Positions 1-7,067 of a stretch of 48,466 nt of DNA are shown piece by piece (position 1 is the stretch's first letter; every line of letters begins with the position of its first letter). The stretch is from a virus. A program made the position numbers and the translations under genes. The stretch lies in the IMG/VR virus record IMGVR_UViG_3300037258_000827, positions 1 to 48,466 of that record. The stretch is one strand, 5' to 3'. A model generated the notes under the pieces. The model was not told the origin of the DNA. It did no database searches and worked only from the letters and a program-made list of their open reading frames with translations.

Positions 1-208
1 CTTTTCCTTGGCCCATAGAACCCTCAGATATTTCATATCCGAAGGTGACAGTATCACCTGTCTTGCTTTCACCACCTGCTCTATTTTACACCAGACGCCG
101 AATGCTCCCCATAGAGAGCTTGGGCAATCGGCAAGAGGAATTAGACCACTGTCTAATAGCTCTCCATTACAGTCTGTTACTCTGACTGGAACAACCCAGA
201 ATCGTCGG
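1..208. repeat. Terminal redundancy, left copy
   Basis: These bases recur at 48259-48466. The only difference I find is C at 81 against T at 48339. The repeat cuts through a small minus-strand gene that becomes whole only when the ends are joined. That favours a circular or circularly permuted molecule over a fixed direct terminal repeat, because a fixed repeat would leave both gene copies broken. The mismatch may be population variation or a sequencing error. Confidence 0.95.
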
Positions 209-213
209 TTCAT
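1..213 (-). CDS. Small unknown protein spanning the genome join (5' part)
   Basis: The start ATG is at 213-211 behind a strong GGAGG. Seventy-one codons run without a stop to base 1. Joined to 48258, the frame adds one Thr codon and TGA at 48255-48253, giving a 72-residue protein (begins MNRRFWVVPV, ends LWAKEKT). No domain is recognised. It is a compact protein with two Cys and several Trp and no membrane segment. Its ATG overlaps the stop of the upstream gene (ATGA), and its own stop overlaps the ATG of the lipoprotein-like gene, so it belongs to a tightly coupled early operon. Confidence 0.8.
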   Translation of the reverse strand, partial: MNRRFWVVPVRVTDCNGELLDSGLIPLADCPSSLWGAFGVWCKIEQVVKARQVILSPSDMKYLRVLWAKEK

Positions 214-416
214 ACCTTTTCCTCCAGAGCGCTCTCGGCTTTCTTAATCGGCGCTGAGCCATAAGAAGAACCGTTTATCGCGCTTCGAATGTGTGCCGCC
301 CAGTAAGCTTCAGCGTACATCCGATCATCTGATGAGAGCTTTTCAAGGCAACTGTCAATTGCCTTGTTGATCTGCCGCTGGCACGAGAGCATCGCTCGAG
401 CTTGCCTCTTGTTCAT
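210..416 (-). CDS. Small early protein, unknown function
   Basis: The product is 68 residues (MNKRQARAMLSC to ALEEKV), hydrophilic and probably helical, with no recognised domain. The chosen ATG at 416 sits behind AGGAGATTCACCG, a variant of the leader shared by several minus-strand genes. A longer in-frame reading from 488 lacks such a site. The stop overlaps the ATG of the join-spanning gene (ATGA). I cannot assign a function. Confidence 0.7.
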   Translation of the reverse strand: MNKRQARAMLSCQRQINKAIDSCLEKLSSDDRMYAEAYWAAHIRSAINGSSYGSAPIKKAESALEEKV

Positions 417-484
417 CGGTGAATCTCCTGTGTGAATCAAGTCGGCGGCACTCACTCTGCGAGAGAAAATGCCGCCTGCTGGAT

Positions 485-637
485 TCACTCAGCCTTGTAC
501 TTATAGCTTCCTGACGACTGCAACTGGCGAGACTTCTGTTTCGCCTGATTTATCGAGGGAAGGATCTCCCGAGTCGCCGGCATATTGCCCACCGCATGAT
601 AGAGAAGCACGTTCGCAATTCGCTGGAAAGTTTTCAT
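485..637 (-). CDS. Very small early protein (50 aa)
   Basis: An ATG at 637, seven bases behind GGAG, opens a 50-residue frame (MKTFQRIANVLLYHAVGN... ending SYKYKAE). It is basic, with 'LLYHAVGNMPATREILPSI' as a plausible amphipathic region. It lies in the same direction as, and just before, the gene starting at 416. It is preferred over the overlapping Cys-rich frame 773-501 because of its better ribosome site and more ordinary composition. Function unknown. Confidence 0.5.
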   Translation of the reverse strand: MKTFQRIANVLLYHAVGNMPATREILPSINQAKQKSRQLQSSGSYKYKAE

Positions 638-773
638 TTCGTTTCTCCAAGTGATTCCGCTCACGGGATATTACCCGCATAGTGGCTGTGTTGAAGTCAT
701 TAGGACCAAGTGATTCCGGACAGTCACAGCCTAGCCCGATGCCGGCATTGACTGAGCAAAGTGGATGATGCAC
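501..773 (-). CDS. Doubtful Cys-rich ORF after the first hairpin-SD module
   Basis: A GTG at 773 follows GAGGAG at good spacing, directly after hairpin copy 1, the same arrangement as two other genes. The 90-residue product is rich in Cys, Ser and Asn, resembles no family I know, and fully overlaps the 50-residue frame 637-485. It may be a decayed gene that kept its translation signals. It is reported because the start region is clearly conserved even if the product is not. Confidence 0.25.
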   Translation of the reverse strand: MHHPLCSVNAGIGLGCDCPESLGPNDFNTATMRVISRERNHLEKRNENFPANCERASLSCGGQYAGDSGDPSLDKSGETEVSPVAVVRKL

Positions 774-784
774 ACTAGCTCCTC

Positions 785-809
785 ACGCCGCAGAGCCGGC
801 GGGTTATTT
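785..809 (-). repeat. Hairpin-SD module, copy 1
   Basis: The plus strand reads ACGCCGCAGAGCCGGCGGG followed by TTATTT. CGCCG and CGGCG pair around a 6-base loop CAGAGC. On the minus strand a stop codon (AAATAA) comes just before the stem and GAGGAG just after it, followed by GTG at 773. Copies 2 and 3 are at 48013-48037 and 48213-48231. Copies 1 and 2 match over 25 nt. Confidence 0.8.
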
Positions 810-981
810 CGACTGCATTGTCCTGTGTGAATCCAGTGCCGCAAAACCGGCTGATGCAATCTCAAAGCCATTCCTATCATCCCGAGTCTTCTCCATCAAT
901 GCCGGCATGATAACACGTCGGCACGAAGCCGGGCAATCAAGCGATGTATCCCTCCATTCATTCCTTTCATCATCATCACTT

Positions 982-1011
982 CTATCATCCCTCCTCCTAT
1001 CATCCCTCCTC
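982..1011. repeat. Two perfect 15-bp tandem repeats plus partial third
   Basis: CTATCATCCCTCCTC occurs at 982-996 and 997-1011. A third copy begins at 1012 and runs into the left arm of the large inverted repeat. It is noncoding and resembles origin iterons in size, but the sequence matches no iteron I know. Confidence 0.85.
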
Positions 1012-1022
1012 CTATCATCATT

Positions 1023-1239
1023 ATTACTCCTCCACGATACCCATTAATTTCCCCAGGAGCGCTGATCCTCAGTGCCGTTCTGGCCCTGCGTACTAGCGCG
1101 CCTTAGATCGTTTATTTATTCTTAAAAAAAAAAATAAAAATAAAACTACAGACGCGCTCAGGCGCCTACTAAGGCAGTGGCCTATATATCTCTGAGGATT
1201 ATTCCTGACGGAAATTAATGGACATCGTGGAGGAGTAAT
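1023..1239. repeat. Long inverted repeat enclosing an A-rich tract
   Basis: The left arm 1023-1052 starts ATTACTCCTCCACGAT. The right arm 1210-1239 is its reverse complement with two mismatches over 30 nt. The 157-bp loop contains 11 consecutive A residues within an A/T stretch, and nested shorter pairs such as GCCTTAG at about 1100 with CTAAGGC at about 1170. This could be an origin, a cruciform or a packaging or recombination site. Confidence 0.8.
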
Positions 1240-1245
1240 GATAGC

Positions 1246-1312
1246 GATGACAATGATGATGATGATGATGATGACAATGATGATGATGATGATGACAATG
1301 ATGATGATGATA
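1246..1312. repeat. ATG/ACA microsatellite
   Basis: Runs of ATG (7, 6 and 4 units) are separated by ACA, directly after the right arm of the inverted repeat. A shorter TCATC-type run lies just before the left arm (about 968-980), so trinucleotide repeats flank the whole structure on both sides in complementary sense. On the minus strand the frame would read as poly-Ile/Val, which I do not believe is a gene. Confidence 0.85.
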
Positions 1313-1390
1313 CATTCCTGAGCCATTAGCTCAGAGATAAACCATCGCACACTAGCTCAGGGACATCCCTGTCCCACTGCGCGTTTGCGC

Positions 1391-1927
1391 TTAGAGCCCT
1401 GCGAGCAAGGCATCCGCGTCTACATCCTGACTCATCTCTCCCCTGAGCCTATCTGCCACTTCCTTATATTTCGCCAGAATCGCCGTTCTCTCTGCCGCCC
1501 TCAATCCTGCCACGAATTCCCGAATTCTCTCTGGCGTCTTGTCAGTGTGCACTTCCTGCAGCACTCGTGCCGCTAGGACTTCGTCCGTCCCAATTGCTCG
1601 TGACTTAACGGGCGACCAGTCCTGTGTCCCTGTCATATAGTGCTGCACCAGCCTGTCCATTGCCGCCAGTTTCTCTTCCGGCGAGGCGAATCGTTTCGTA
1701 TCCTTGTCAAACGGCAGTGCCGCCGCGTCGGAAATGCGCTGTATCCATCCATGGATCTCAGCCCGCTTGCGCAGGTTTTCGTGGGCCTTTGTCAGGTCCA
1801 AACTCGTCTCGCCGACAATCGCCCCCGGCTTGTCCGGCTCAATGCTCTTGCCTCGTGCCTGGAAGGTTATGACGTTGCCGTCGACCTTGTGCGTGATCGT
1901 GGAATTGCTCTTTGCCTTGGTCTGCAT
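1391..1927 (-). CDS. Early protein with DxDALLAGL tail (paralogue A)
   Basis: The product is 178 residues. The ATG at 1927 follows GGAGACTCACC, the shared early leader, so I reject the upstream in-frame starts. It has a basic N-terminus, a short strand-like segment (VITFQARG), a long helical part (KAHENLRKRAEIHGW, IREFVAGLRAAERTAI) and ends VDADALLAGL. The pattern of 'EKLAAMDRLVQHYMTG', 'TPERIREFVAGL' and the last ten residues aligns by eye with the protein at 43506-44147, so the two look paralogous. It is the first gene of the minus block. No enzymatic motif is seen; function unknown. Confidence 0.85.
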   Translation of the reverse strand: MQTKAKSNSTITHKVDGNVITFQARGKSIEPDKPGAIVGETSLDLTKAHENLRKRAEIHGWIQRISDAAALPFDKDTKRFASPEEKLAAMDRLVQHYMTGTQDWSPVKSRAIGTDEVLAARVLQEVHTDKTPERIREFVAGLRAAERTAILAKYKEVADRLRGEMSQDVDADALLAGL

Positions 1928-2107
1928 GGTGAGTCTCCCGTCGGCGACATTGCCGGCTCGGCTGATATACATGCAGGTTCCGTGCCAACGTGTAACTTAT
2001 TGATTTCATTAGTGTGGCGAAAACGCAACGTAAAGAAACCTGACAAACCCCGTCAATCATGGACCTGCCGCGTCACATTTGGACCTAAATTGTCGGCATT
2101 CTTTACA

Positions 2108-2188
2108 GCACTGTTTTGGTGCAGAGACATTGGCCGTGCCGACGGCATGCACTGTCTTAGTGCAATTACTACGCACTACATTGGTGCA
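2108..2188. promoter_or_regulatory. Three tandem operator-like dyads
   Basis: GCACTGTTTTGGTGCA (2108-2123), GCACTGTCTTAGTGCA (2149-2164) and GCACTACATTGGTGCA (2173-2188) share the 16-bp form GCACT-n6-RGTGCA. Start-to-start spacings are 41 and 24 bp. Repeated imperfect palindromes between divergent operons are typical operators. The binding protein is unknown; candidates in this genome are the HTH protein at 47625, the LuxR-type protein at 7060 and the small RHH-like protein at 42092. Confidence 0.75.
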
Positions 2189-2199
2189 TGCCGCTGACG

Positions 2200-2293
2200 T
2201 TTGACATAATGCATTACAGCGTTGTTCGTACGCCACTTGTCTCGTGCCGGCAACTTGACATAACACCTCCCGCTTGGCCCAGTTTTACATAAT
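2200..2293. promoter_or_regulatory. Three TTKACATAA boxes
   Basis: TTTGACATAAT (2200-2210), CTTGACATAAC (2254-2264) and TTTTACATAAT (2283-2293) are repeated directly downstream of the operator dyads. Each contains or resembles a -35 hexamer (TTGACA), but no TATAAT stands 16-18 bp downstream. They may be binding sites for an activator or a phage-specific promoter class rather than plain -35 boxes. Confidence 0.6.
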
Positions 2294-2363
2294 GCCGCCT
2301 GGGGGGAAAATCGCTGACCACCCGCGCGCCCGACAACGCTTTTTATTGCCCTGACTCTGCACT

Positions 2364-2404
2364 ATTATTGTCCCCAATTTTATCCATAGAATCATCCCCA
2401 ATAA
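2364..2404. promoter_or_regulatory. Dispersed intergenic dyad element, copy A
   Basis: The core AATTTTATCCATAGAATC is flanked by GTCCCC and ATCCCC, with ATTATT and AATAA outermost. Three relatives lie at 15008, 32196 and 43052, all between genes. Here it stands about 130 bp before the first late gene. It is a candidate operator or promoter of the late block. Confidence 0.7.
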
Positions 2405-2537
2405 CCCGGCAGACCGGGCTAGTATGCAGTGTGCAATACCCGGCGGCTTGAGGTCTCGTGCCGACCGCTTCGGTTGAGGGACTGGTGTGTTCTCGCCTGG
2501 AGCTTGTCGGCTGGATTCACAAAGCAATTCATTCCAA

Positions 2538-3233
2538 ATGAATTACTTGATTGCGGAATATTTGAAGCTATGCGATGATTGCCGGCGACCAATTCCTTTC
2601 ACTGGAAACCGGGGTCAAGACAGTGTGAATGCGAAGACAGATCCCTTGCTGGATCAGCTTCTCTGGGAATCTTCCACGGCTTCTGGGCCGTCGGCTGGGA
2701 CAGGTGTGCCGGCATCTCTTCCCCTTGTTCCCGTTCGAGAGAGCGTCATCCGAAAGCTCTCTTACACCCACGACGCTCTGATCGACATGATGATTGCCCG
2801 GCCAGAGCTCTCTCAAGGAGCTTTAGCCCTGCACTTCGGCTACACGCAAGGCTGGCTCTGCCAGGTAATGGCCTCCGATGCCTTCCGTGCCCGGCTTGCG
2901 GAACGCAAGGACGCCCTGGTCGATCCGATTCTCAGGCTGGAGATTGAGGAGAGACTGAAGGGAATGATGGAGAGATCTATGCAGATCTTAATGGATCAGC
3001 TCTCCGGCCCGTCGGCAACTGTTCCTTATCAGCTCGCAATCAGAGCTTTAGAGGTCTCCTCCAAGGCCGCCGGCTTCGGTGCCCGACAGACGAAGGTTGA
3101 TGTCAACCTGGATGTTGATGTCCATCTAGATACTCTTGGCGGTCGGCTGACTAACCTCCTCGCGAGGAAGCGAGCCGAGATCCCTCCTACTATCATTGAC
3201 GGGACTTGCGAAGAGTCCCCCAGCGAGGATTGA
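2538..3233 (+). CDS. Small terminase subunit candidate (HTH protein)
   Basis: The product is about 231 residues. The central segment 'LSYTHDALIDMMIARPELSQ' followed by 'ALHFGYTQGWLCQVMASDAF' reads as a helix-turn-helix of the kind found in phage small terminase subunits, and a helical region follows that could oligomerise. The expected role is to recognise the packaging site and regulate the large subunit. The start is uncertain: ATG 2538 has no clear ribosome site, and GTG 2487 is an in-frame alternative. It is unusually far (4.7 kb) from the large subunit. A transcription regulator is the main alternative. Confidence 0.6.
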   Translation: MNYLIAEYLKLCDDCRRPIPFTGNRGQDSVNAKTDPLLDQLLWESSTASGPSAGTGVPASLPLVPVRESVIRKLSYTHDALIDMMIARPELSQGALALHFGYTQGWLCQVMASDAFRARLAERKDALVDPILRLEIEERLKGMMERSMQILMDQLSGPSATVPYQLAIRALEVSSKAAGFGARQTKVDVNLDVDVHLDTLGGRLTNLLARKRAEIPPTIIDGTCEESPSED

Positions 3234-3234
3234 A

Positions 3235-3537
3235 GTGCGAACGATTAATACAACGCTCTCCGCCGCTGGCAACTCCCCGGCGCTTCCTCTTGACTACCGT
3301 GTCTCTCCTTTCGAAGTGACGATCGAGACCTATCTCACTGGCGCAGCGAACTTCACGATTCAGTATACAACAGATGATCTCCTCTTAGGAGCTCCGACGA
3401 ACTGGATCAATGCCACCGGCGGCACAGCGGTCTCTGCGAATACAGAAGTCACTCTGATCTCTCCAGTCACTGCCGTCCGACTGGTGTACAATTCTGGTTC
3501 CGGCTCTGTCACCATGGCCGTCCTCCAGGCTGGATAA
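3235..3537 (+). CDS. Small beta-rich virion protein
   Basis: A GTG at 3235 sits behind GAGG at the end of the previous gene, giving 100 residues. The pattern 'LSAAGNSPALPLDY', 'NFTIQYTTDD' and C-terminal 'SGSGSVTMAVLQAG' is that of a small structural protein seen next to head or fibre genes of many podo- and siphoviruses. It has no signal peptide or catalytic motif. It is probably a head or fibre accessory protein, and the exact role is unknown. It immediately precedes the large surface protein. Confidence 0.65.
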   Translation: MRTINTTLSAAGNSPALPLDYRVSPFEVTIETYLTGAANFTIQYTTDDLLLGAPTNWINATGGTAVSANTEVTLISPVTAVRLVYNSGSGSVTMAVLQAG

Positions 3538-3576
3538 TAGTGATCGTTAAGGGGAGCTTGATATTGGGAAGGGAAA

Positions 3577-5619
3577 ATGACTAAGACCGTCGTTGCCAAG
3601 GGCTATACGCTCTATAGCTGGACTGACGGCACCCATAGGAGCTATCCGCAGCTTTCCCGCCCGCTTGGCTTGAATCTCGCGATGGGGGAGTATTACGACA
3701 CCCAGCTCCCGTTCCTCAACGTGCTCCTACAATCAGGGAACGGGTATTCAGATGGTGTGGGTGCGATATGGGTCACGCGCAATGGGAGCAATGCCGATAC
3801 GAGCGAGGAGCAGTATCTACAACTTGACTCCAACGGCTACCTCACTTCTCTCACCGCAAGTCCCACGCCCGCCGGCGGTCAGGTCTTTACCTATGTCGAT
3901 TGCGCGACGCTTGTCGATGTCGCACTCGGCAATAATGCGACGTACCAGTATCCGGCCGATACCTATGTCTTTCAGTGGCAGGGAAAAGGCACCTTCGTTT
4001 TCGAGGGCGATGTCACCTCCCTTGCCAGCGCCTCTTCGGGCTGCACGATCAGCGGGCTACAGGTCGCGAGCACGAATGCCTGGGGAACGGTCAATAGTGT
4101 CACGCTCAAAGGCTCAGGGGCGGGCGGGATTCTTGCCCCGACCAATGCGGGGATTCGATTTAAAACCACGGCCATACCGGATTCTGGCAACTATCCGAAG
4201 GCCATGGCGATCGTGCAATCGACGTATCTCTCTAACTACAACGGCGGCCAGGTCTTTCACCCCACGTTTTTAAACTGGCTAGCCTCGTGGCCCATCGCAT
4301 CGCTTCGGTGCATGAAGCCTCAGAAAACAGAATATGAGGTGGTGGGAGGGCCTTTCTCCTACATCTTCGCCTGCACACTCTCGGCCAATCCCGCATCGGG
4401 CAACACCTCGGCGGTCTTATCCTCCACGACACCGATAAATCCGGGCACGCGCACGATCACGCTTGAGAACGGCCAGACGCTCTTGGCGACCTTCACTGCC
4501 GGTAGTACGACGGTCAGCTTTGGTACCGCGGTATCGAGTAACTGCACCTCCGCTTACTTCTATCTGCATCAAACATCAGGCTTCAGCGACCGGCCGCAGG
4601 TGGGGGATGTCTCCTATGCGCTATCCAAGGGCTGGCCACTTGAGACCTGCTGCGCGCTTGCTAATGCTCTCAACGCAAACCCCTGGATCAACATCCCCTT
4701 GAGCTGGCAGCAAGCCACCGACTGGGGAAGTGCGGCCGGGATCATTCAGTCAACGCTTAATTCCAGTCTCCTTAGCTACATCGAAGGAGGGAACGAGGCG
4801 GCCTGGAATACGGCCTATGCCATCCAGCATTGGCTCCTCGATAAAAGCGCAAACCTGTGGGGCAGTGCGAATGAGGATGCGGCGAGCTATTACGGGATGA
4901 CGGTCTCGCTTATCGCCGATGAGTTCGCGAGCACCTATGGAAACCCAGGATTTGATAACAAAATCTCCGTGCAGATGGGCGGCCAGGCCGCCAATACCGC
5001 CGTCATCGTCGATGCTCTCACCACTCCAAAATGGACGGGCAATACCCCTCCCTGGCAGCGCACTTCGGCGAGTGGAGAAAAGACGATTAAGGCTCCCGCG
5101 ATTGCCCCTTACTTCGGCAATGGGCCGATCCCATCAGCCGACTATACCTTCATCGAGTCCCAGGGCGATCCGGTGGGAACCTTTATCGGGTCATTTACCG
5201 CAAATCCTTACGCGGGCAACACCTTCACGAGTAACGGCTCCACGGCACTGCCGGCAGGGGGCTGGTTTGGCTACTGCGCCGCGCAGGTTGCAGCGACCTT
5301 AACGGCGGTCGCCACCTACGGCTATACGGTCATCAACTTCTACGAATGCGGGCAGCAGTTCGATAACAGCAGTTCCGGACAAGGGACGTTTCTAGTTCAA
5401 GCCGCGCGCGACTCGCGCATGCAGGCGGCGTTCTATGCGTTCTTTGCCGCCATGGTCACCGCCGGCTGTACCGGGGTCATGAATCTCTTTGATTTCTGCG
5501 AATTCTACAGCAGTGCTGCCAACGGCGCGCAATGGGGCGCGATCGAATCCGTCATGCAGCCGCTATCACCCGCGCCACCGAGATGGTTAGGCGCGGCGCA
5601 GTGGGGCAACGCACAATGA
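3577..5619 (+). CDS. Large virion surface protein with probable clan GH-A glycosidase domain
   Basis: The product is 680 residues, with a GGGAAGGG ribosome site before the ATG. The N-terminal ~350 residues are Ser/Thr/Gly-rich and beta-like, as in fibres. The C-terminal half has the layout of a TIM-barrel retaining glycosidase: 'WINIPLSW' near residue 370, 'YIEGGNEAAW' with a Glu near 407 in the acid/base Asn-Glu position, and 'INFYECGQQ' with a Glu near 590 in the nucleophile position. This suggests a tailspike or depolymerase that cuts host surface polysaccharide. Substrate unknown. It is an unusual spot for such a gene, between the terminase subunits. Confidence 0.65.
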   Translation: MTKTVVAKGYTLYSWTDGTHRSYPQLSRPLGLNLAMGEYYDTQLPFLNVLLQSGNGYSDGVGAIWVTRNGSNADTSEEQYLQLDSNGYLTSLTASPTPAGGQVFTYVDCATLVDVALGNNATYQYPADTYVFQWQGKGTFVFEGDVTSLASASSGCTISGLQVASTNAWGTVNSVTLKGSGAGGILAPTNAGIRFKTTAIPDSGNYPKAMAIVQSTYLSNYNGGQVFHPTFLNWLASWPIASLRCMKPQKTEYEVVGGPFSYIFACTLSANPASGNTSAVLSSTTPINPGTRTITLENGQTLLATFTAGSTTVSFGTAVSSNCTSAYFYLHQTSGFSDRPQVGDVSYALSKGWPLETCCALANALNANPWINIPLSWQQATDWGSAAGIIQSTLNSSLLSYIEGGNEAAWNTAYAIQHWLLDKSANLWGSANEDAASYYGMTVSLIADEFASTYGNPGFDNKISVQMGGQAANTAVIVDALTTPKWTGNTPPWQRTSASGEKTIKAPAIAPYFGNGPIPSADYTFIESQGDPVGTFIGSFTANPYAGNTFTSNGSTALPAGGWFGYCAAQVAATLTAVATYGYTVINFYECGQQFDNSSSGQGTFLVQAARDSRMQAAFYAFFAAMVTAGCTGVMNLFDFCEFYSSAANGAQWGAIESVMQPLSPAPPRWLGAAQWGNAQ

Positions 5620-6881
5620 CCCTCTCTATCGAAGGCGCAATCGGTGCTGCCTGGTCTGCTGGGACGACACTTGTACTTCCCGGCCTTACTACGACGGCTT
5701 CCAATGAGCCCATTATTGTTCTCCTCACACGTAACGGGGGTGCTCCTACCATAGGGGTCACTTCTGCCCATCTCACGTTTACCAAGCGGGAATCTACCGC
5801 GGTCTCCAATGCTCTCGATGAATGGGTAGCACTTGCTTCCGGACCGCTGACTTCTGAAATCATTACTTGTACATTTACGAGTACTCCGACATATGGTGAG
5901 GCATGTGCGTTTGGCGTACTGGGCGCCCCCGCGTCGAGTTATTTCGATACCAATGCCAGTATTCCTCTGGAATCAACAGCCTCTACGACGCCGACCTTTT
6001 CAACGACTGCTACAAACACCATCGTATTCGGTGCCGTAAGATCAGGTAGCAGTTCACCCACTGCGGGGGCGGGTTGGACCTCAATCTATAGCCCCTCGGG
6101 CGGCTTCTTCCTCGCGCAATATCAGGTATTTTCCTCAGCCCAAAGCGGCACCTCGTTTGCCGGAACAAGTCTTGGAACGCCAAATGGTTGGGTTGTGGAC
6201 GCGATCGTCTCTGCCACACCCTCTGCTCCAACGATCAGCTCCGTCAACGGTGGCAGCGCAATTCAGGAGGGTGCCACGGGCGTCGCGGTGGTGGGTACGA
6301 ATTTCGCTTCTGGCATGACAGGCGCCATCATACAGAGCCTCAGTGGTACGGCTGGGCCGAGTGTCCCACAGACTACGACATTCGTAGATACTACAGATGC
6401 CACGTTTAACTTATCCATGGAACCTGGATCTGGCGACCAGCTAGCCTACTCCGACGCCATCTACACACACAAGTTCCAGGCGACGGTGAGCGGCAGCAGT
6501 GGCTCTGGTTCTATTGCCGGCGGTTTCACTCCTCCAACCGGCATCATCTTCGAGACGTTAACCTCCATCAATCCTTCTTCCCCGGAGCGCATCACTGCAA
6601 TCCCGGATCTAGTGATTAATGATCAGCTAAGAGCATCTGGAAACAGTGCCGGCACGGCGCCGGTTCCTACCGGCCTGTCCATAAATCCAGATGCTACTTA
6701 CCAATTCGCAAATGGAGATCCAGCTGAGAATTTCTGGGTTAGCGTCTATGATTCTGTAAACTTCGTCTGGAGTGTCTATGCTCTTCAGACCACAGGGCCT
6801 GTTACAGCTCACGGGGTAGTTGGTCCTGGGGTAGTCGGCACGGGAGTAGTTGGAAGCTCCGTCGTGGGGATCGGGGTTTAA
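5616..6881 (+). CDS. Fibre-like surface protein with C-terminal VVGxG repeats
   Basis: The start ATG overlaps the previous stop (ATGA). The product is 421 residues, low in charge and rich in Ser, Thr, Gly and Ala. A C-terminal half segment around 'APTISSVNGGSA' resembles an IPT/TIG-type beta domain. The last ~20 residues repeat GVVGPG, GVVGTG, SVVGIG. It has no signal peptide. It is most likely a fibre or head-surface protein partnering the preceding glycosidase-like protein, as the overlap suggests co-translation. Confidence 0.6.
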   Translation: MTLSIEGAIGAAWSAGTTLVLPGLTTTASNEPIIVLLTRNGGAPTIGVTSAHLTFTKRESTAVSNALDEWVALASGPLTSEIITCTFTSTPTYGEACAFGVLGAPASSYFDTNASIPLESTASTTPTFSTTATNTIVFGAVRSGSSSPTAGAGWTSIYSPSGGFFLAQYQVFSSAQSGTSFAGTSLGTPNGWVVDAIVSATPSAPTISSVNGGSAIQEGATGVAVVGTNFASGMTGAIIQSLSGTAGPSVPQTTTFVDTTDATFNLSMEPGSGDQLAYSDAIYTHKFQATVSGSSGSGSIAGGFTPPTGIIFETLTSINPSSPERITAIPDLVINDQLRASGNSAGTAPVPTGLSINPDATYQFANGDPAENFWVSVYDSVNFVWSVYALQTTGPVTAHGVVGPGVVGTGVVGSSVVGIGV

Positions 6882-6887
6882 TTTAGT

Positions 6888-7016
6888 AGTCGGGGGCGGA
6901 CAGTGAACGGAAAGAAAGCTAAGATAGAGAGACGAGAAGTGAAGCGACTCCTTAATGCGCGTATTGGGGAAGCTCAGCGTCTCAAGCTTACTTTCCTCAT
7001 AGGCCCGCCCCCGACT
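6888..7016. repeat. 12-bp inverted repeat flanking a small gene
   Basis: AGTCGGGGGCGG at about 6888 and CCGCCCCCGACT at about 7005-7016 are exact reverse complements some 105 bp apart. They bracket most of the small basic ORF at 6903. They could pair in the transcript and affect translation of the gene in the loop. Confidence 0.75.
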
Positions 7017-7067
7017 GTGAGCCAGTTCAAGCACTTCCTCCGAAAACAAAGGAGGCTTCATGCCTAA
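6903..7067 (+). CDS. Small basic ORF (54 aa)
   Basis: A GTG at 6903 opens 54 residues (begins VNGKKAKIERREVK, ends KQRRLHA) that fill the gap between the fibre gene and the LuxR-type gene. It is strongly basic, so nucleic-acid binding is conceivable. The stop lies five bases past the next ATG, and that gene's AGGAGG is inside it. No family is recognised; support is frame continuity and coupling only. Confidence 0.45.
   Translation: MNGKKAKIERREVKRLLNARIGEAQRLKLTFLIGPPPTVSQFKHFLRKQRRLHA

Larger units (their letters stand above)
638..1390. other. 753-bp gene-poor region, candidate replication origin
   Basis: No convincing gene lies here apart from the doubtful frame ending upstream at 773. 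It holds hairpin copy 1 (785-809), 15-bp tandem repeats (982-1011), a 30-nt inverted repeat (1023-1052 with 1210-1239) around an A/T tract at about 1110-1146, and an ATG/ACA microsatellite (about 1246-1312). The sequence gcacactagctc occurs at 770-781 and again at 1348-1359. Tandem repeats, an inverted repeat and an A-tract in a noncoding gap inside the early block are typical of an origin. The role is inferred. Confidence 0.55.
1928..2537. promoter_or_regulatory. Divergent control region between early and late blocks
   Basis: No gene is supported in this 610-bp gap between the minus-strand start at 1927 and the plus-strand start at 2538. It contains three GCACT/AGTGC dyads (2108-2188), three TTKACATAA boxes (2200-2293), copy A of the dispersed dyad element (2364-2404) and a small CCCGG/CCGGG hairpin at about 2406-2419. 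On the minus strand a TTGACG lies near 2057 with only a poor -10 match 17 bp on. No canonical sigma-70 promoter pair is convincing, so host or phage factors with other preferences may act here. Confidence 0.65.

Noticed and set aside
8-247. Plus-strand ORF over the terminal repeat
   Set aside because: It lies opposite the join-spanning gene, which has a strong ribosome site and coupled neighbours on the minus strand.
982-1011. Tandem repeats as a CRISPR-like array
   Set aside because: The 15-bp units are contiguous with no spacers and only two are complete.
1093-1350. Minus-strand ORF with about 29 Ile/Val residues in a row
   Set aside because: It is the translation of the ATG/ACA microsatellite, has no ribosome site and crosses the A-tract. 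A genuine membrane peptide cannot be excluded but is unlikely.
5532-5771. Possible frames antisense to the fibre genes
   Set aside because: Short, without ribosome sites, inside strongly supported plus-strand genes.
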